A DNA stretch of 64,000 nucleotides from Sporolactobacillus kofuensis (GTDB taxonomy: Bacteria; Bacillota; Bacilli; Bacillales; Sporolactobacillaceae): assembly GCF_024125425.1 (NCBI RefSeq), contig NZ_JAMXWN010000001.1, forward strand, positions 62,001 through 126,000, read 5' to 3'. The position numbers and the translations under genes are program-made. Under the pieces are notes generated by a model, which did not search any database, was not told the DNA's origin, and saw only the letters and a program-made list of their open reading frames with translations. Within the stretch, counting starts at the first letter, position 1. Each line of letters starts with the position of its first letter. Shown here in pieces: positions 27,386-36,146 of this stretch.

Positions 27386-28621
27386 TTACTGAATTGTATA
27401 TTGACCACTTCCGAGTTGATTGGTTTCAGGCATTCTTCTCAATGTAGGAACAATAAGCCAATAAAGAGACACAAATACGAAGCTTGCACCGATGCTGATG
27501 AATATCGGAGCAAGACCGGCTGACTGAGCCAATTGTCCACCGATTAAAGAACCGAGCGGCATCGCACAACCTCCTGCACTGATCATGATTGTATAGATTT
27601 GTGCCAAATATTTTTGAGATACTGCCTTTTGAAGTGCAGCAACAAAAAGAATGTTCGTCATTCCTGTCGGGATTAAACTGACTGCATAAAGAATTAATGA
27701 AAGACTGTTTATTGAAGTGAAAAATGAGACAAGCCAGGAGCAACCACCCATCAGAAATCCTAGAATCACTAGATAGCCTAATGGAAATTTTTTTAATGCA
27801 GGTGCGAGAGCTGACCCGATCAGAATACCGATCGTTTCTGCAGATTGATAAAACCCATACCACTGGGGACCGCCACGCCAGGAAGCATATGCTGGCAAAG
27901 TTGCATTCAACATGCCAAATGTAAGATTGGCAACGATTGTAGCGGGAAGAAATTGAACAATAAACGAATGTCGGACGATTTGAAATCCGGATGTTAGATT
28001 ATTCCAATAGCTGCTCAAGTTATTAGTTAAAGAATATGGATGTTCGCTGGGCAGGTTTTGCTGACTTTTGTTTCGATTGATTTGAAAAAAAATTAAAATA
28101 CTGCAAATATTAAAGAAAATAGAGAGCAGGTAAATGGACAAAGGGCTAAGAAAAAGAATTAGTAAACCTGATAAACTGGTGAAAATAATTGTAAATGTCT
28201 GGTAGGTAACATTCATTAATGTATTTGCTGCTGCATAGTGATCTTCATTCACAAATTCGGGAATCAGAGACATTTCAGCAGGATTGCTGAACATTGATAA
28301 GACTGCGACGACAGGTGTAAGCAGCAATAAAGAACCTATTGAGTGCCATAATGTAGTGAATAGTAAGTAGGCCGCAATGACTGATATCACTTGGCCAAGC
28401 TCAGTCATCCATAACAATTTTTTCTTGTCTAAGTGTTCAATAAGTGGTCCAGCTAAAAATTGAAACATCATAGGTGCTAGCACTAAAAAGCTTGCCAAAC
28501 CAGTATAAAAAGTATTTTTCGTTAAATGGTAGATAAACCAAACCAGAGAAACATTGTACAAGCTCATTCCTATTGTGCTGAGTGCACGACCGGAAAGTAG
28601 CTTCCAAAAATTAATAGACAT
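27386..28621 (-). CDS. MFS family efflux transporter
   Basis: A 411-residue major facilitator with about 12 membrane helices. The start helix (WKLLSGRALSTIGMSLYNVSLVWF) and GPLIEHLDKKKLL in the first cytoplasmic loop fit the MFS_3/enterobactin-exporter-like group of macrolide or multidrug pumps. ATG 28621 follows GAGGAGCTG; the earlier ATG at 28651 does not. It is the first gene of a two-gene operon with the TetR regulator. Substrate is not predictable from sequence. Confidence 0.88.
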   Translation of the reverse strand: MSINFWKLLSGRALSTIGMSLYNVSLVWFIYHLTKNTFYTGLASFLVLAPMMFQFLAGPLIEHLDKKKLLWMTELGQVISVIAAYLLFTTLWHSIGSLLLLTPVVAVLSMFSNPAEMSLIPEFVNEDHYAAANTLMNVTYQTFTIIFTSLSGLLILFLSPLSIYLLSIFFNICSILIFFQINRNKSQQNLPSEHPYSLTNNLSSYWNNLTSGFQIVRHSFIVQFLPATIVANLTFGMLNATLPAYASWRGGPQWYGFYQSAETIGILIGSALAPALKKFPLGYLVILGFLMGGCSWLVSFFTSINSLSLILYAVSLIPTGMTNILFVAALQKAVSQKYLAQIYTIMISAGGCAMPLGSLIGGQLAQSAGLAPIFISIGASFVFVSLYWLIVPTLRRMPETNQLGSGQYTIQ

Positions 28622-28642
28622 ATAAATCAGCTCCTCAATATA

Positions 28643-28688
28643 ATGACACAAGTGTCATTATTATAAACGACACTTGTGTCATTTTCAA
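28643..28688 (-). promoter_or_regulatory. Promoter and twin palindromic operators of the MFS-tetR operon
   Basis: Minus-strand promoter: TTGAAA (28688-28683), 17-base spacer, TATAAT (28665-28660). One palindrome, GACAC-TT-GTGTC at 28669-28680, fills the spacer. The other, ATGACAC-AA-GTGTCAT at 28643-28658, lies just downstream of the -10. The two sites share the same half-site, the usual arrangement for TetR autoregulation. Confidence 0.85.
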
Positions 28689-28813
28689 CTGCGGAGATTT
28701 TTACTTGTCTAATCATTTTAAGTTTTTTTAAATGATACATTTACTCAATTTACCTATAGTAGCGAATCATGTCGAAAATTGTGTTAAGCTTTTTTTAACA
28801 TAATGAAAACGGA

Positions 28814-28841
28814 TTGTAAATTTGTCGTGTTCTGTTAAAAT
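28814..28841 (+). promoter_or_regulatory. Promoter of the DUF47-pit unit, with a nearby TTAACA-type motif
   Basis: TTGTAA (28814-28819), 16-base spacer, TAAAAT (28836-28841). Just upstream, TTAAGC-N5-TTAACA (28784-28800) resembles half of a PhoP box, but the same stretch also forms the inverted repeat GTTAA-N7-TTAAC. Repeated CTGAGAT(T)CAGTTT segments occur in the leader. Confidence 0.4.
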
Positions 28842-28949
28842 GAAGTTTGGGCTCTTTTTATTAAAGGGTAGACCTAAGAGAACTGAGATTCAGTTTCTTC
28901 TGGACGAGCTGAGATCAGTTTGTTAATTAATGATGGAGAGGTGGACTTT

Positions 28950-29570
28950 GTGCACTTTTTGTCGAAAAATGACAAGTTTTTGAACATGCTTTCAATAATT
29001 TCTTTGAATCTTGAGGAATCCGCTAAATTTTTTGATGAAAGCAAAATAAAGAATGAAGCAGATTTGCATGAATTTTCACAGAAAATGAAAAGCTTCGAAC
29101 GTAAAGGCGATTCTTATGTTCACGAACTCATCATTGCGCTAAATAAGACTTTCGTTACACCATTGCAACGAGAGGATATTCTTGAATTAGCGATGAAGAT
29201 GGATGATGTACTGGATGGATTTGAAGAATGGTCAATGGGATTGGAGATCTATGGCATATCTCACGCAGACGAATATATGGTTGAATTTGTGGGCTATCTT
29301 TATGAGTCTGCCAAAGAAATTGCACAAGCCATTACATTGATGAGCAAAAAAAATCTATCAGGTATTCGTAACAGTGTCATTAAAATTAACGATTATGAAA
29401 CGGAATGTGATGAACTGCTTGTAAAGTGCATTACTAATCTGTTTAAAAATGAAAAAGATGCAATAAAAATCATTCAATATAAAGAACTCTATGAAATGTT
29501 AGAAAGTGTAGCCGATAGTTGTGAGGATGTAGCCGATACGCTCGAGACGATTATGATGCGAAATGCCTAA
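28950..29570 (+). CDS. DUF47 (PhoU-like) accessory protein of the phosphate transporter
   Basis: A 206-residue all-helical protein of the DUF47/PhoU-like family (Bacillus YkaA), found beside Pit transporters and thought to regulate phosphate uptake. The signature MKMDDVLDGFEEW and the repeated ESVADSCEDVADTLE helix near the end are visible. GTG 28950 is chosen because AGAGGTGG lies 5 bases upstream; the frame is open back to 28920. The pit gene follows after about 150 bases. Confidence 0.88.
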   Translation: MHFLSKNDKFLNMLSIISLNLEESAKFFDESKIKNEADLHEFSQKMKSFERKGDSYVHELIIALNKTFVTPLQREDILELAMKMDDVLDGFEEWSMGLEIYGISHADEYMVEFVGYLYESAKEIAQAITLMSKKNLSGIRNSVIKINDYETECDELLVKCITNLFKNEKDAIKIIQYKELYEMLESVADSCEDVADTLETIMMRNA

Positions 29571-29722
29571 GTAAAGCACAACGAAAAATTTTACTCAATC
29601 AAGCATAAGAGATTTTATGCTGCATGGAATGATGTGCCGCTAAGTCATTGGTAATGAAACAATCGTTTTAAGGTTCTTAGTATTTTACGCACTCATTAAT
29701 TTGCGGAAAGGGTTATAAAATC

Positions 29723-30730
29723 ATGGAAAGTTTATTTGCGTTGACGCTGATGATCGTATTTTTGGCGTTTATGTTCGATTTCATTAATGGTTTTCATGAC
29801 ACCGCAAACACGATTGCCACCTCGGTTTCTACGCGTGCTCTTCGACCGCGTGCAGCGATTATTTTGGCGGGAACGATGAACTTCTTAGGTGCAATTTTGT
29901 TTACGGGTGTTGCTCAAACGATTAGTAAAGGCGTCATTGACCCTTTTTCCATTAAGGATGAAACTACAGGATTAATCATTGTCATGTCGGCACTGATTAG
30001 TGCAATTATATGGAATCTTGCCACTTGGTTCTTGGGCGTGCCGAGCAGCTCTTCCCATGCGATTATCGGATCACTAGCTGGCGCGGGAATCTCAGCACTT
30101 GGATTTGGTGCATTGAACTATAAAGGATTTATCGAAATTTTTGAAGCACTGATTATTTCGCCAATTGCGGCGATTACAGTAGGCTTTATTGTGATGAAAC
30201 TTTTTACGTTGCTTTTTCATAATTTCTCACTTGTAAAAACAAATCGACGGTTTCGATTGCTTCAAATATTCACAGCAGCATTACAATCCTTTGCTCATGG
30301 TACAAATGATGCACAAAAAACAATGGGGATTATTACCATGGCGTTGGTTGCATCACATTATTTAACCCATGTTGAAATTCCTATGTGGGTGCGTGTTGCA
30401 GCCGGATTTGCTATGGCGATGGGGACCTCGCTAGGCGGCTGGCGGATCATTCATACTGTTGGCAGTAAAATTATGAAGATTCAACCCATCAACGGCGCTG
30501 CGGCCGACCTTTCGTCAGCTGCGATTATTTTTGGGTTCACTTCGATTCATTTCCCGGTAAGTACGACACATGTCATTACTTCATCAATATTAGGTGTAGG
30601 ATCTGCTGAACGTGTGAAAGGGGTTAACTGGGGAATGGCCTTGAATATTGTCATTACCTGGGTGATTACATTGCCATGCACGGCACTGATTGCATCAATT
30701 GTTTATCGATTATTGAATTGGGTATTGTGA
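29723..30730 (+). CDS. pit: Low-affinity inorganic phosphate transporter, Pit family
   Basis: Membrane phosphate (probably metal-phosphate/proton) symporter. The 335-residue protein has about ten membrane helices and both copies of the Pit signature: GFHDTANTIATSVSTRAL near the start and HGTNDAQKTMGI in the middle. PSSSSHAIIGSLAG and PVSTTHVITSSI are the paired repeats. AAAGGG precedes the ATG. With the DUF47 gene it forms the common ykaA-pit unit. Confidence 0.93.
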   Translation: MESLFALTLMIVFLAFMFDFINGFHDTANTIATSVSTRALRPRAAIILAGTMNFLGAILFTGVAQTISKGVIDPFSIKDETTGLIIVMSALISAIIWNLATWFLGVPSSSSHAIIGSLAGAGISALGFGALNYKGFIEIFEALIISPIAAITVGFIVMKLFTLLFHNFSLVKTNRRFRLLQIFTAALQSFAHGTNDAQKTMGIITMALVASHYLTHVEIPMWVRVAAGFAMAMGTSLGGWRIIHTVGSKIMKIQPINGAAADLSSAAIIFGFTSIHFPVSTTHVITSSILGVGSAERVKGVNWGMALNIVITWVITLPCTALIASIVYRLLNWVL

Positions 30731-30733
30731 GGG

Positions 30734-30758
30734 GCTCGCATTTGCGAGCTTTTTTTTT
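30734..30758 (+). terminator. Terminator of pit
   Basis: Stem GCTCGCA with TGCGAGC, 2-base gap, then nine T. Confidence 0.9.
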
Positions 30759-30792
30759 GAGCCGATTTTAAATAATTTTAGTTTGGGTGGGT

Positions 30793-30806
30793 AAGAAAAC
30801 GTTTTC
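30793..30806. promoter_or_regulatory. cre-like CcpA site in a convergent intergenic region
   Basis: AGAAAACGTTTTCA matches the catabolite-responsive element consensus (TGNAANCGNTNNCA) at all but the first fixed position, with a perfect GAAAACGTTTTC core. It lies downstream of both pit and the spo0E-like gene, not at a visible promoter. Confidence 0.4.
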
Positions 30807-30858
30807 AATAAAATGTAAAAATGTGCCGGCTGTGAGCCGGATAAAATTTGAGTTAAAC

Positions 30859-31071
30859 TTATAAGGAATGAATTGTTGCACGCATCGGCGAATTTTTTTC
30901 TTGTATATCGATAATCATGAGGTCGAGTTCTTGACTGCATCGCAGCGTTTCTTCGGCAAATATTCCATGTTGCTTCGCAGTAATCAATAATTCCTGTCTC
31001 TTTTGTTCGATATCCTCAGAGTAAATAGAACTACTTTCCTGAGATATACCTACCTGTAGGAAATCAGACAT
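30859..31071 (-). CDS. Spo0E-like aspartyl-phosphate phosphatase
   Basis: A 70-residue helical protein with the Spo0E family core: IEQKRQELLITAKQHGIFAEETLRCSQELD, ending in the diagnostic SQELD motif. Spo0E-type phosphatases remove phosphate from Spo0A and delay sporulation. AAGGAGGGAC precedes ATG 31071. The extended N- and C-termini around the core are not conserved. It stands alone on the minus strand. Confidence 0.85.
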   Translation of the reverse strand: MSDFLQVGISQESSSIYSEDIEQKRQELLITAKQHGIFAEETLRCSQELDLMIIDIQEKNSPMRATIHSL

Positions 31072-31218
31072 GAAGAAAAAGTCCCTCCTTAGCGCAGGAC
31101 AACATTTATTTTAAATACATTATAGCATGTCTCTTTTTTTTGTCTACCAAACGTATACAATTGAGAGAGTTGGTTGCAGATTGAAGGCATGGGTTACTGT
31201 TAAACAGGAGGATCGTGA

Positions 31219-32088
31219 ATGAAACTTTCAGATCTTGAGTTAATCACCGTATTATCTGCCGAAGCCAGTATGAGAAGAGCTTCGGAAAAATTGTTTATAT
31301 CCCAATCAGCGCTTAGTCAAAGATTAATGACGATAGAAAGAGAATGGAATACTCAATTATTTGTTCGTTCAAAACGGGGAGTTACATTGACTGCTGAAGG
31401 CGAAGCAATTGAAAAATTTGCTCAAGACACTCTTGAACGAGCTTCAGAGCTTCGTGCAAAGCTTGAAGCAAATGAATCAGAGATTTATGGATCGTTCCAA
31501 CTTGCGGTTTCATCAGTTAATGGACAATATTGGTTGCCGAATGTATTGAAGGCATTTGTCGAGAGTTATCCATTAGTTAAAATATCATTAACAACCGGTT
31601 GGTCAAGCGGCATTCTTGATCAGTTGTATCACTCTGAATGCCATGCGGCTATTGTTCGGGGTAACCCCAACTGGGCTGGAGGGAAGTTGCACCTATTTTC
31701 GGATCCACTGCAATTTGTTGATTCGAAGATGACAGATTTACGCGACTTGCAAACTGAAGAGCGTCCGTATATACAATTTCGTAGTGATTCCTCCTATGAT
31801 CAAGTAATTCAGAATTGGTGGCGTTCACGAAACCTTAGGCTGCCCAGCCGAACAATAATGGTGGATCAAATTGAGACATGCAAACAAATGGTGACGCATG
31901 GAATTGGTTATGCGGTACTGCCATCGATTAGTCTTACCAACCAAGATCGTGTCCATCGTATTCCATTACTTGATCAACAGGGAGCACCTCTTGTTCGAGA
32001 AAATTGGCTTTTATATGACAAGGAAGCGCTAAAATTGAAACAAGTTCGAGCTTTTATCGACCTTGTGCGTCATAGACTTTTCACATAA
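31219..32088 (+). CDS. ccpC: LysR family regulator, CcpC-like
   Basis: A 289-residue LysR-type regulator: N-terminal HTH ([31 protein letters not shown]) and a substrate-binding domain with the CcpC-like stretch [15 protein letters not shown] and [14 protein letters not shown]. CcpC senses citrate and controls citB and citZ in B. subtilis, where it lies close to dapH-dapL, as here. Assignment rests on similarity recalled from the family and on this gene order. AACAGGAGGAT precedes the ATG. Confidence 0.78.
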   Translation: MKLSDLELITVLSAEASMRRASEKLFISQSALSQRLMTIEREWNTQLFVRSKRGVTLTAEGEAIEKFAQDTLERASELRAKLEANESEIYGSFQLAVSSVNGQYWLPNVLKAFVESYPLVKISLTTGWSSGILDQLYHSECHAAIVRGNPNWAGGKLHLFSDPLQFVDSKMTDLRDLQTEERPYIQFRSDSSYDQVIQNWWRSRNLRLPSRTIMVDQIETCKQMVTHGIGYAVLPSISLTNQDRVHRIPLLDQQGAPLVRENWLLYDKEALKLKQVRAFIDLVRHRLFT

Positions 32089-32135
32089 AATCCTTTAATA
32101 TTACTTATGAAATGAAATTTCAGGAGGGGCTTGTA

Positions 32136-32846
32136 TTGGAACAAATGGATGCGTATGAAATAATTTCTTTTCTGCAAAACAGTGTGAAAAAAACGCCTGT
32201 AAAAGTTTACATAAAAGGTGATTTAGCCGACCTTTCATTTGGCGAAAATGTAAAAACGTTTATTAGTGCGGGCATGGGCACGTTGTTTGGCGACTGGAAA
32301 GATATCGAACCGGTTCTTACGGCAAACAAGGACAAAATTGAAGATTACGTTGTTGAAAACAATGCTTCAAATTCTGCAGTTCCATTACTCGATCTCAAAG
32401 GAATTGAAGCACGTATCGAACCAGGTGCTCTGATTCGTGAGAAGGTTGAAATTGGGAAACAAGCTGTGATCATGATGGGTGCTGTAATCAATATCGGTGC
32501 TGTGATCGGTGAAGGGACAATGATCGACATGAATGCGGTACTTGGCGGTCGTGCAACGGTTGGGAAGAATTGTCATATTGGCGCAGGTGCAGTATTGGCT
32601 GGCGTGGTTGAGCCGCCGTCCGCACAGCCGGTTGTTATTGAAGATGACGTTCTTGTCGGTGCCAATGCAGTTGTTCTTGAAGGCGTACGTATTGGAAAGG
32701 GTTCTGTAGTCGCTGCCGGTGCAATCGTCACAAAAGATGTTCCAGAATACACTGTTGTTGTCGGTGCTCCAGCACGTGTTATCAAGAAAATCGATGAAAA
32801 AACGCGTTCCAAGACTGAAATTATGCAGGAATTGCGTCAGCTTTAA
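32136..32846 (+). CDS. dapH: Tetrahydrodipicolinate N-acetyltransferase
   Basis: Acetylates 2,3,4,5-tetrahydrodipicolinate in the acetylase branch of the diaminopimelate/lysine pathway, feeding peptidoglycan and dipicolinate. The 236 residues equal B. subtilis DapH. The start ([22 protein letters not shown]) is followed by a left-handed beta helix of hexapeptide repeats (residues about 90-215). Start is TTG 32136 with AGGAGG 8 bases upstream; the earlier ATG at 32112 lies before the ribosome site. dapL follows after 41 bases. Confidence 0.94.
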   Translation: MEQMDAYEIISFLQNSVKKTPVKVYIKGDLADLSFGENVKTFISAGMGTLFGDWKDIEPVLTANKDKIEDYVVENNASNSAVPLLDLKGIEARIEPGALIREKVEIGKQAVIMMGAVINIGAVIGEGTMIDMNAVLGGRATVGKNCHIGAGAVLAGVVEPPSAQPVVIEDDVLVGANAVVLEGVRIGKGSVVAAGAIVTKDVPEYTVVVGAPARVIKKIDEKTRSKTEIMQELRQL

Positions 32847-32887
32847 TAGAGCGCATTACTACGTGTAGAAACAGGAAGGGACTTATC

Positions 32888-33997
32888 ATGGATTATGTTG
32901 CAGTCAGACGTGCTCTGCACCAAATTCCTGAAATTGGATTTGAAGAAGTAGAGACACAGGCTTTTTTGTTGGATCAAATCGGACGGTTACCTCAAGAGCG
33001 GTTGCAAGTTAAAAAATGGAAAACAGGTTTGCTTGTCCGTGTGGCAGGTACCAACCCCAGTCGATTGATCGGTTATCGCACCGATATCGATGCTTTACCT
33101 GTGAAAGAAAACACAGGCTATCCGTTTCAATCAAAGCATGATGGTAAGATGCACGCTTGTGGTCACGATTTTCATATGACCATTGCACTTGGTGCATTGG
33201 AGAATGTTGTCAGCAATCCGGTAAAGGATGATACACTTTTCATTTTTCAACCTGCTGAAGAAGGTCCTGGAGGGGCACTGCCTCTCATGGAAAGTGACGA
33301 GTTTCAAGCATGGAAGCCCGACCTGATTTTCGGATTACATGTTTCTCCAGATTTTCCTGCAGGTACGGTAGCGACAAAAGAGGGTATTCTCTTTGCAAAT
33401 ACTTCAGAACTTTTTATTGATTTCTTTGGTAAAGGCGGACATGCCGCTTACCCGCATTTAACACACGATACGATTGTTGCCGCTAGTCATTTTGTTGTTG
33501 GTCTTCAAACGATCGTCGCCAGGCGTGTCAATCCGTTGAATGCTGCTGTGCTCACTATTGGAAAAATGAGTGGCGGCACGAAACAGAATATTATTGCTGA
33601 GCATGCACGTGTTGAAGGAACAATCAGAACGCTGAATCAAGAAACCATGGCTTTGATCAAAAATGATATCGAATGCCATGCAAAAGCCATTGAACTTGCT
33701 TATCATTGTGAAAGTAAAATAGATTATGGAGCCAATTACTATCAAGTATATAATCGCAAGGAAGATGTAGATCCGTTCATCAGATTCTGCGCAAGTAATG
33801 GGTTTCCTTATGTTATTTGCGGTGATGCAATGACAGGCGAGGATTTCGGTTATTTTCTTAAAGAATTGCCTGGCTTTATGTTTTGGCTTGGGGTTGGGGA
33901 AACATCAAGCCTACATTCGGCTGATTTTAAACCAGATGAATCAGCATTGGCTCAAGGTGTAAAAGTGGTCAGTACTTATTTAAGAGAAATTCTTTAA
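32888..33997 (+). CDS. dapL: N-acetyldiaminopimelate deacetylase
   Basis: M20 family metallopeptidase that removes the acetyl group from N-acetyl-LL-diaminopimelate, the step after DapH and the aminotransferase. The 369-residue protein has RALHQIPEIGFEE, the metal motif MHACGHDFHM, QPAEEGPGGA and a dimerisation domain (around FGKGGHAAYPH). The pairing with dapH separates it from other M20 amidohydrolases. AGGAAGGGA precedes the ATG. A terminator follows. Confidence 0.93.
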   Translation: MDYVAVRRALHQIPEIGFEEVETQAFLLDQIGRLPQERLQVKKWKTGLLVRVAGTNPSRLIGYRTDIDALPVKENTGYPFQSKHDGKMHACGHDFHMTIALGALENVVSNPVKDDTLFIFQPAEEGPGGALPLMESDEFQAWKPDLIFGLHVSPDFPAGTVATKEGILFANTSELFIDFFGKGGHAAYPHLTHDTIVAASHFVVGLQTIVARRVNPLNAAVLTIGKMSGGTKQNIIAEHARVEGTIRTLNQETMALIKNDIECHAKAIELAYHCESKIDYGANYYQVYNRKEDVDPFIRFCASNGFPYVICGDAMTGEDFGYFLKELPGFMFWLGVGETSSLHSADFKPDESALAQGVKVVSTYLREIL

Positions 33998-34017
33998 TAG
34001 AATGGATGCTTAGGGTT

Positions 34018-34048
34018 GCCGGGACGAGAAAATTCGTTTCGGCTTTTT
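34018..34048 (+). terminator. Terminator of dapHL
   Basis: A 10-bp stem with two G-U pairs (GCCGGGACGA with TCGTTTCGGC) followed by five T. Confidence 0.75.
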
Positions 34049-34210
34049 CAATAGAAAAGACAGATTAAATTTTTTTAACGTAAAAATGCGACCAAGATTC
34101 AAGACGCCCGCGGAGCGTTCCGATTGATCACGAGATAAGAGATCCGCCGCGCAGTTTGGGAAATGTAAACGTCTGATATGGAATGGATTAGGGAAAAATA
34201 AGTGAGGCAA
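34049..34210 (-). repeat. Degenerate GC-rich interspersed repeat R2
   Basis: Contains AAAAGACAG.TTAAA (shared with the copy at 35222) and a GC-rich core, GACGCCCGCGGAGCG ... GATCCGCCGCGC. Such blocks resemble the GC-rich interspersed repeat common in Bacillaceae genomes. Beyond it to 34390 the sequence is very AT-rich with nothing recognisable. Confidence 0.45.
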
Positions 34211-34390
34211 GCGTTTCAATGGGAGAAAAGTGCACAACGTGCTATGATAAAATAAGATAATAATTTGAGGGCTAGAATCAAACACTTGATAATAAACTAT
34301 CTAAATGATAATTTGTGAACTTTAATGCATTGACCAAATAGCATTATTAATCTATGTTTATATTTAATTTACATTAATTATTAATTAATA

Positions 34391-34419
34391 TTGACTTAAA
34401 AATAATCCAATACTATAAT
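34391..34419 (+). promoter_or_regulatory. Promoter of the peroxiredoxin gene
   Basis: TTGACT (34391-34396), 17-base spacer, TATAAT (34414-34419), about 60 bases before the start codon, in a very AT-rich setting. Confidence 0.7.
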
Positions 34420-34479
34420 AATGACATATCCTCATTAGGTGAGGCAATAAGTACATTTTTCAGGAGGTATTATTACAAT

Positions 34480-35028
34480 ATGGTAGAACGTCTTGTTAGT
34501 GCAAAGGCTCCATTGTTCGATCTTGATTGTGTGAATGCAGATGGTTCTTTTAGTAAGGCCAATTTGGAAGAAAATAGTAAGGCTGGAAAGTGGACGGTCT
34601 TTTTCTTCTATCCAATGGACTTCACATTCGTATGTCCTACAGAAATCACTGCGTTCAGCGATCGCTATGATGAATTCGTTGACCTTGGCGCAGATATTAT
34701 CGGATGTTCATGCGACACAATTTATACACACCAAGCATGGATGAAGACCTCTAGAAAAGAAGGCGGCATTGGCAAGATCAATTTCAGACTTGCAGCTGAC
34801 CACACTCAAGAAGTTGCAGAAAAGTATGGTGTATTAATTCCTGAAGAAGGCGTTGCACTTCGTGGCTTATTCATCATCAGCCCAGAAGGAGATCTGCGTT
34901 ATGCTGTTGTGAATGACAACAATATTGGCCGTGACGTCGATGAAACACTTCGTGTGCTTCAGGCACTCCAATCGGGTGGACTTTGCCCTGCAAACTGGCA
35001 CCCAGGCGACGAAACATTACATGTTTGA
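34480..35028 (+). CDS. ykuU: 2-Cys peroxiredoxin (YkuU-like)
   Basis: Thiol peroxidase that reduces hydrogen peroxide and organic peroxides. The 182-residue protein has peroxidatic C52 in FTFVCPTEITAFSD and resolving C169 in GGLCPANWHPG, with the typical 2-Cys GALRG-like ALRGLFII and VVNDNNIGRDVDETLRVLQAL. Close to B. subtilis YkuU, which also lies near dapH-dapL. CAGGAGG precedes ATG 34480. I looked for a PerR box and found only weak matches. Confidence 0.9.
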   Translation: MVERLVSAKAPLFDLDCVNADGSFSKANLEENSKAGKWTVFFFYPMDFTFVCPTEITAFSDRYDEFVDLGADIIGCSCDTIYTHQAWMKTSRKEGGIGKINFRLAADHTQEVAEKYGVLIPEEGVALRGLFIISPEGDLRYAVVNDNNIGRDVDETLRVLQALQSGGLCPANWHPGDETLHV

Positions 35029-35081
35029 TCTTTCAAACTTACTTTAATAGAAGAAAGAAGCGGTTAACAGCTGCTTAAGCA

Positions 35082-35114
35082 GGAGGCGGGACGATCGTTC
35101 GTTCCGTCTCTTTT
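35082..35114 (+). terminator. Terminator of the peroxiredoxin gene
   Basis: A GC-rich stem (GAGGCGGGACGA with TCGTTCCGTCTC, with G-U pairs and a 4-base loop) followed by TTTT. Confidence 0.75.
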
Positions 35115-35221
35115 GTACACTAAGAAAGTATAAAATCTTAAAAAGATTAGCGAAAGTTAGCATAGGTGGACAACGCCTTTACCTTTACATGAGGCGTGGC
35201 GAAGCCAATTTTTTTTAAAAA
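35115..35221 (+). repeat. Post-terminator repeat family R1, copy C
   Basis: The clearest copy: TACACTAAGAAAGTATAAAA, then ATCTTAAAAAGATTAGCGAA, then ACGCC...AGGCGTGGCGAAGCCAATTTTTTTTAAA. Compare copies A (15992) and B (18266). It starts directly after the terminator. Confidence 0.65.
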
Positions 35222-35370
35222 AAAAGACAGCTTAAACCTTTGTTGCGAAATAATGCATTGAAGATGTGAAACGCCGGGGATCAGGAGCCGTGAGATCCCG
35301 CAGACTTTTGTCTGTTCGAGAGGCTCACAGTGCCCCCGCGGCATGTAAGCAATCGATGTCCAATTTTTCT
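35222..35370 (+). repeat. GC-rich interspersed repeat R2
   Basis: Begins AAAAGACAGCTTAAACC and holds CGCCGGGGATCAGGAGCC, GAGATCCCGCAGAC, GAGAGGCTCACAGTGCCC and CCGCGGCATGTAAGCAATCG. This order is that of the well-known GC-rich repeat of Bacillaceae genomes. The R2 copy follows R1 copy C directly. Confidence 0.6.
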
Positions 35371-35414
35371 TAATAGGGACTTTTATAATGCGCGTGCACA
35401 AAATCATTTTTGTT

Positions 35415-35702
35415 TTAATCCAACTTATTCAAGTCCTTTTTATCAATTTGATTTTGCAAGTGATTGATTTGTTCCTGCATCTTTGCAATTTGTTGTTGGA
35501 CTTGCTGATCGGATTGCTGTTTTTGTAATGCTTCTTGTTGTTTATCAATTTGCGTTTGAATAGCATCATTTCTGTCTTTTTCTAACGCCATAATTTGCCC
35601 AACAAGACTGAACGTATCACCTGTTGTCGTTAACCATTGTCCGATTAATTGCAAAAGATCAGCAAAGTTATAGTCATTCTCACCAATATTATTTGAGCCC
35701 AC
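35415..35702 (-). CDS. Small coiled-coil protein of unknown function
   Basis: A 95-residue protein: residues 10-45 form a mostly hydrophobic helix (FADLLQLIGQWLTTTGDTFSLVG), and residues 45-90 are a Gln/Lys-rich coiled coil (KQQEALQKQQSDQQVQQQIAKM). GTG 35702 follows AGGAGAAGGGG, a good ribosome site. No signal peptide. I do not recognise the family. It sits between two repeat blocks, and it is the only minus-strand gene in this stretch. Confidence 0.6.
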   Translation of the reverse strand: MGSNNIGENDYNFADLLQLIGQWLTTTGDTFSLVGQIMALEKDRNDAIQTQIDKQQEALQKQQSDQQVQQQIAKMQEQINHLQNQIDKKDLNKLD

Positions 35703-35849
35703 GGTATCCCCTTCTCCTATTGTTTCTGTGTTATGTTATGCCAAAAAGGCTTGGGGAGCATCAAAGAATTCGATCTGTCCGTTTCTGAGGCACTTAACAA
35801 CTAAACTGAATGATGGCCGTTAGCACTGAACACAATTAGGAAGTGATGG

Positions 35850-36050
35850 TGCAAGACGCGGGAGAACTCCTGTAATCACAAGTCTGTGATGCCCCGCAGA
35901 ATGTATGGGAAAATTAGAAGGGACACCTGCGACAAGCGAGCAATGAACGCCTCAATTGGCTAAGACCCTCTAGAAGAAATAATACTTTGTAGTTAATAAT
36001 GTCCTTCTAAAGAAGGCATTCGGGAGAAGCTTGACACATAGTCAGAAATC
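35850..36050 (+). repeat. GC-rich interspersed repeat R2 with promoter-like tail
   Basis: GACGCGGGAGAACTCC ... GATGCCCCGCAG is followed by CAAGCGAGCAATGAACGCCT at 35933-35952 and by AAGCTTGACACATA at 36027-36040. The last two segments recur at 61959-62003 upstream of ylbF with one mismatch in each of the matched blocks or less. TATAAT at 36082-36087, just downstream, is the likely -10 of the next gene. Confidence 0.55.
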
Positions 36051-36146
36051 ACTTAATTGATGATGATTCTAAGTACTTTGGTATAATAAATAATGGTACT
36101 CTATTTCATCTGTGAATTATGGTTAAAGACTGGGGCGTTGCAAAGA

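Noticed and set aside
34355-34425. PerR box before the peroxiredoxin gene
   Set aside because: Best matches to TTATAATNATTATAA have several mismatches in an AT-rich region where chance matches are likely.
36093-36146. Longer start of the CydB-like gene at ATG 36093
   Set aside because: A TATAAT box ends 6 bases before it, so the transcript would begin at about this codon; the family start fits ATG 36147.
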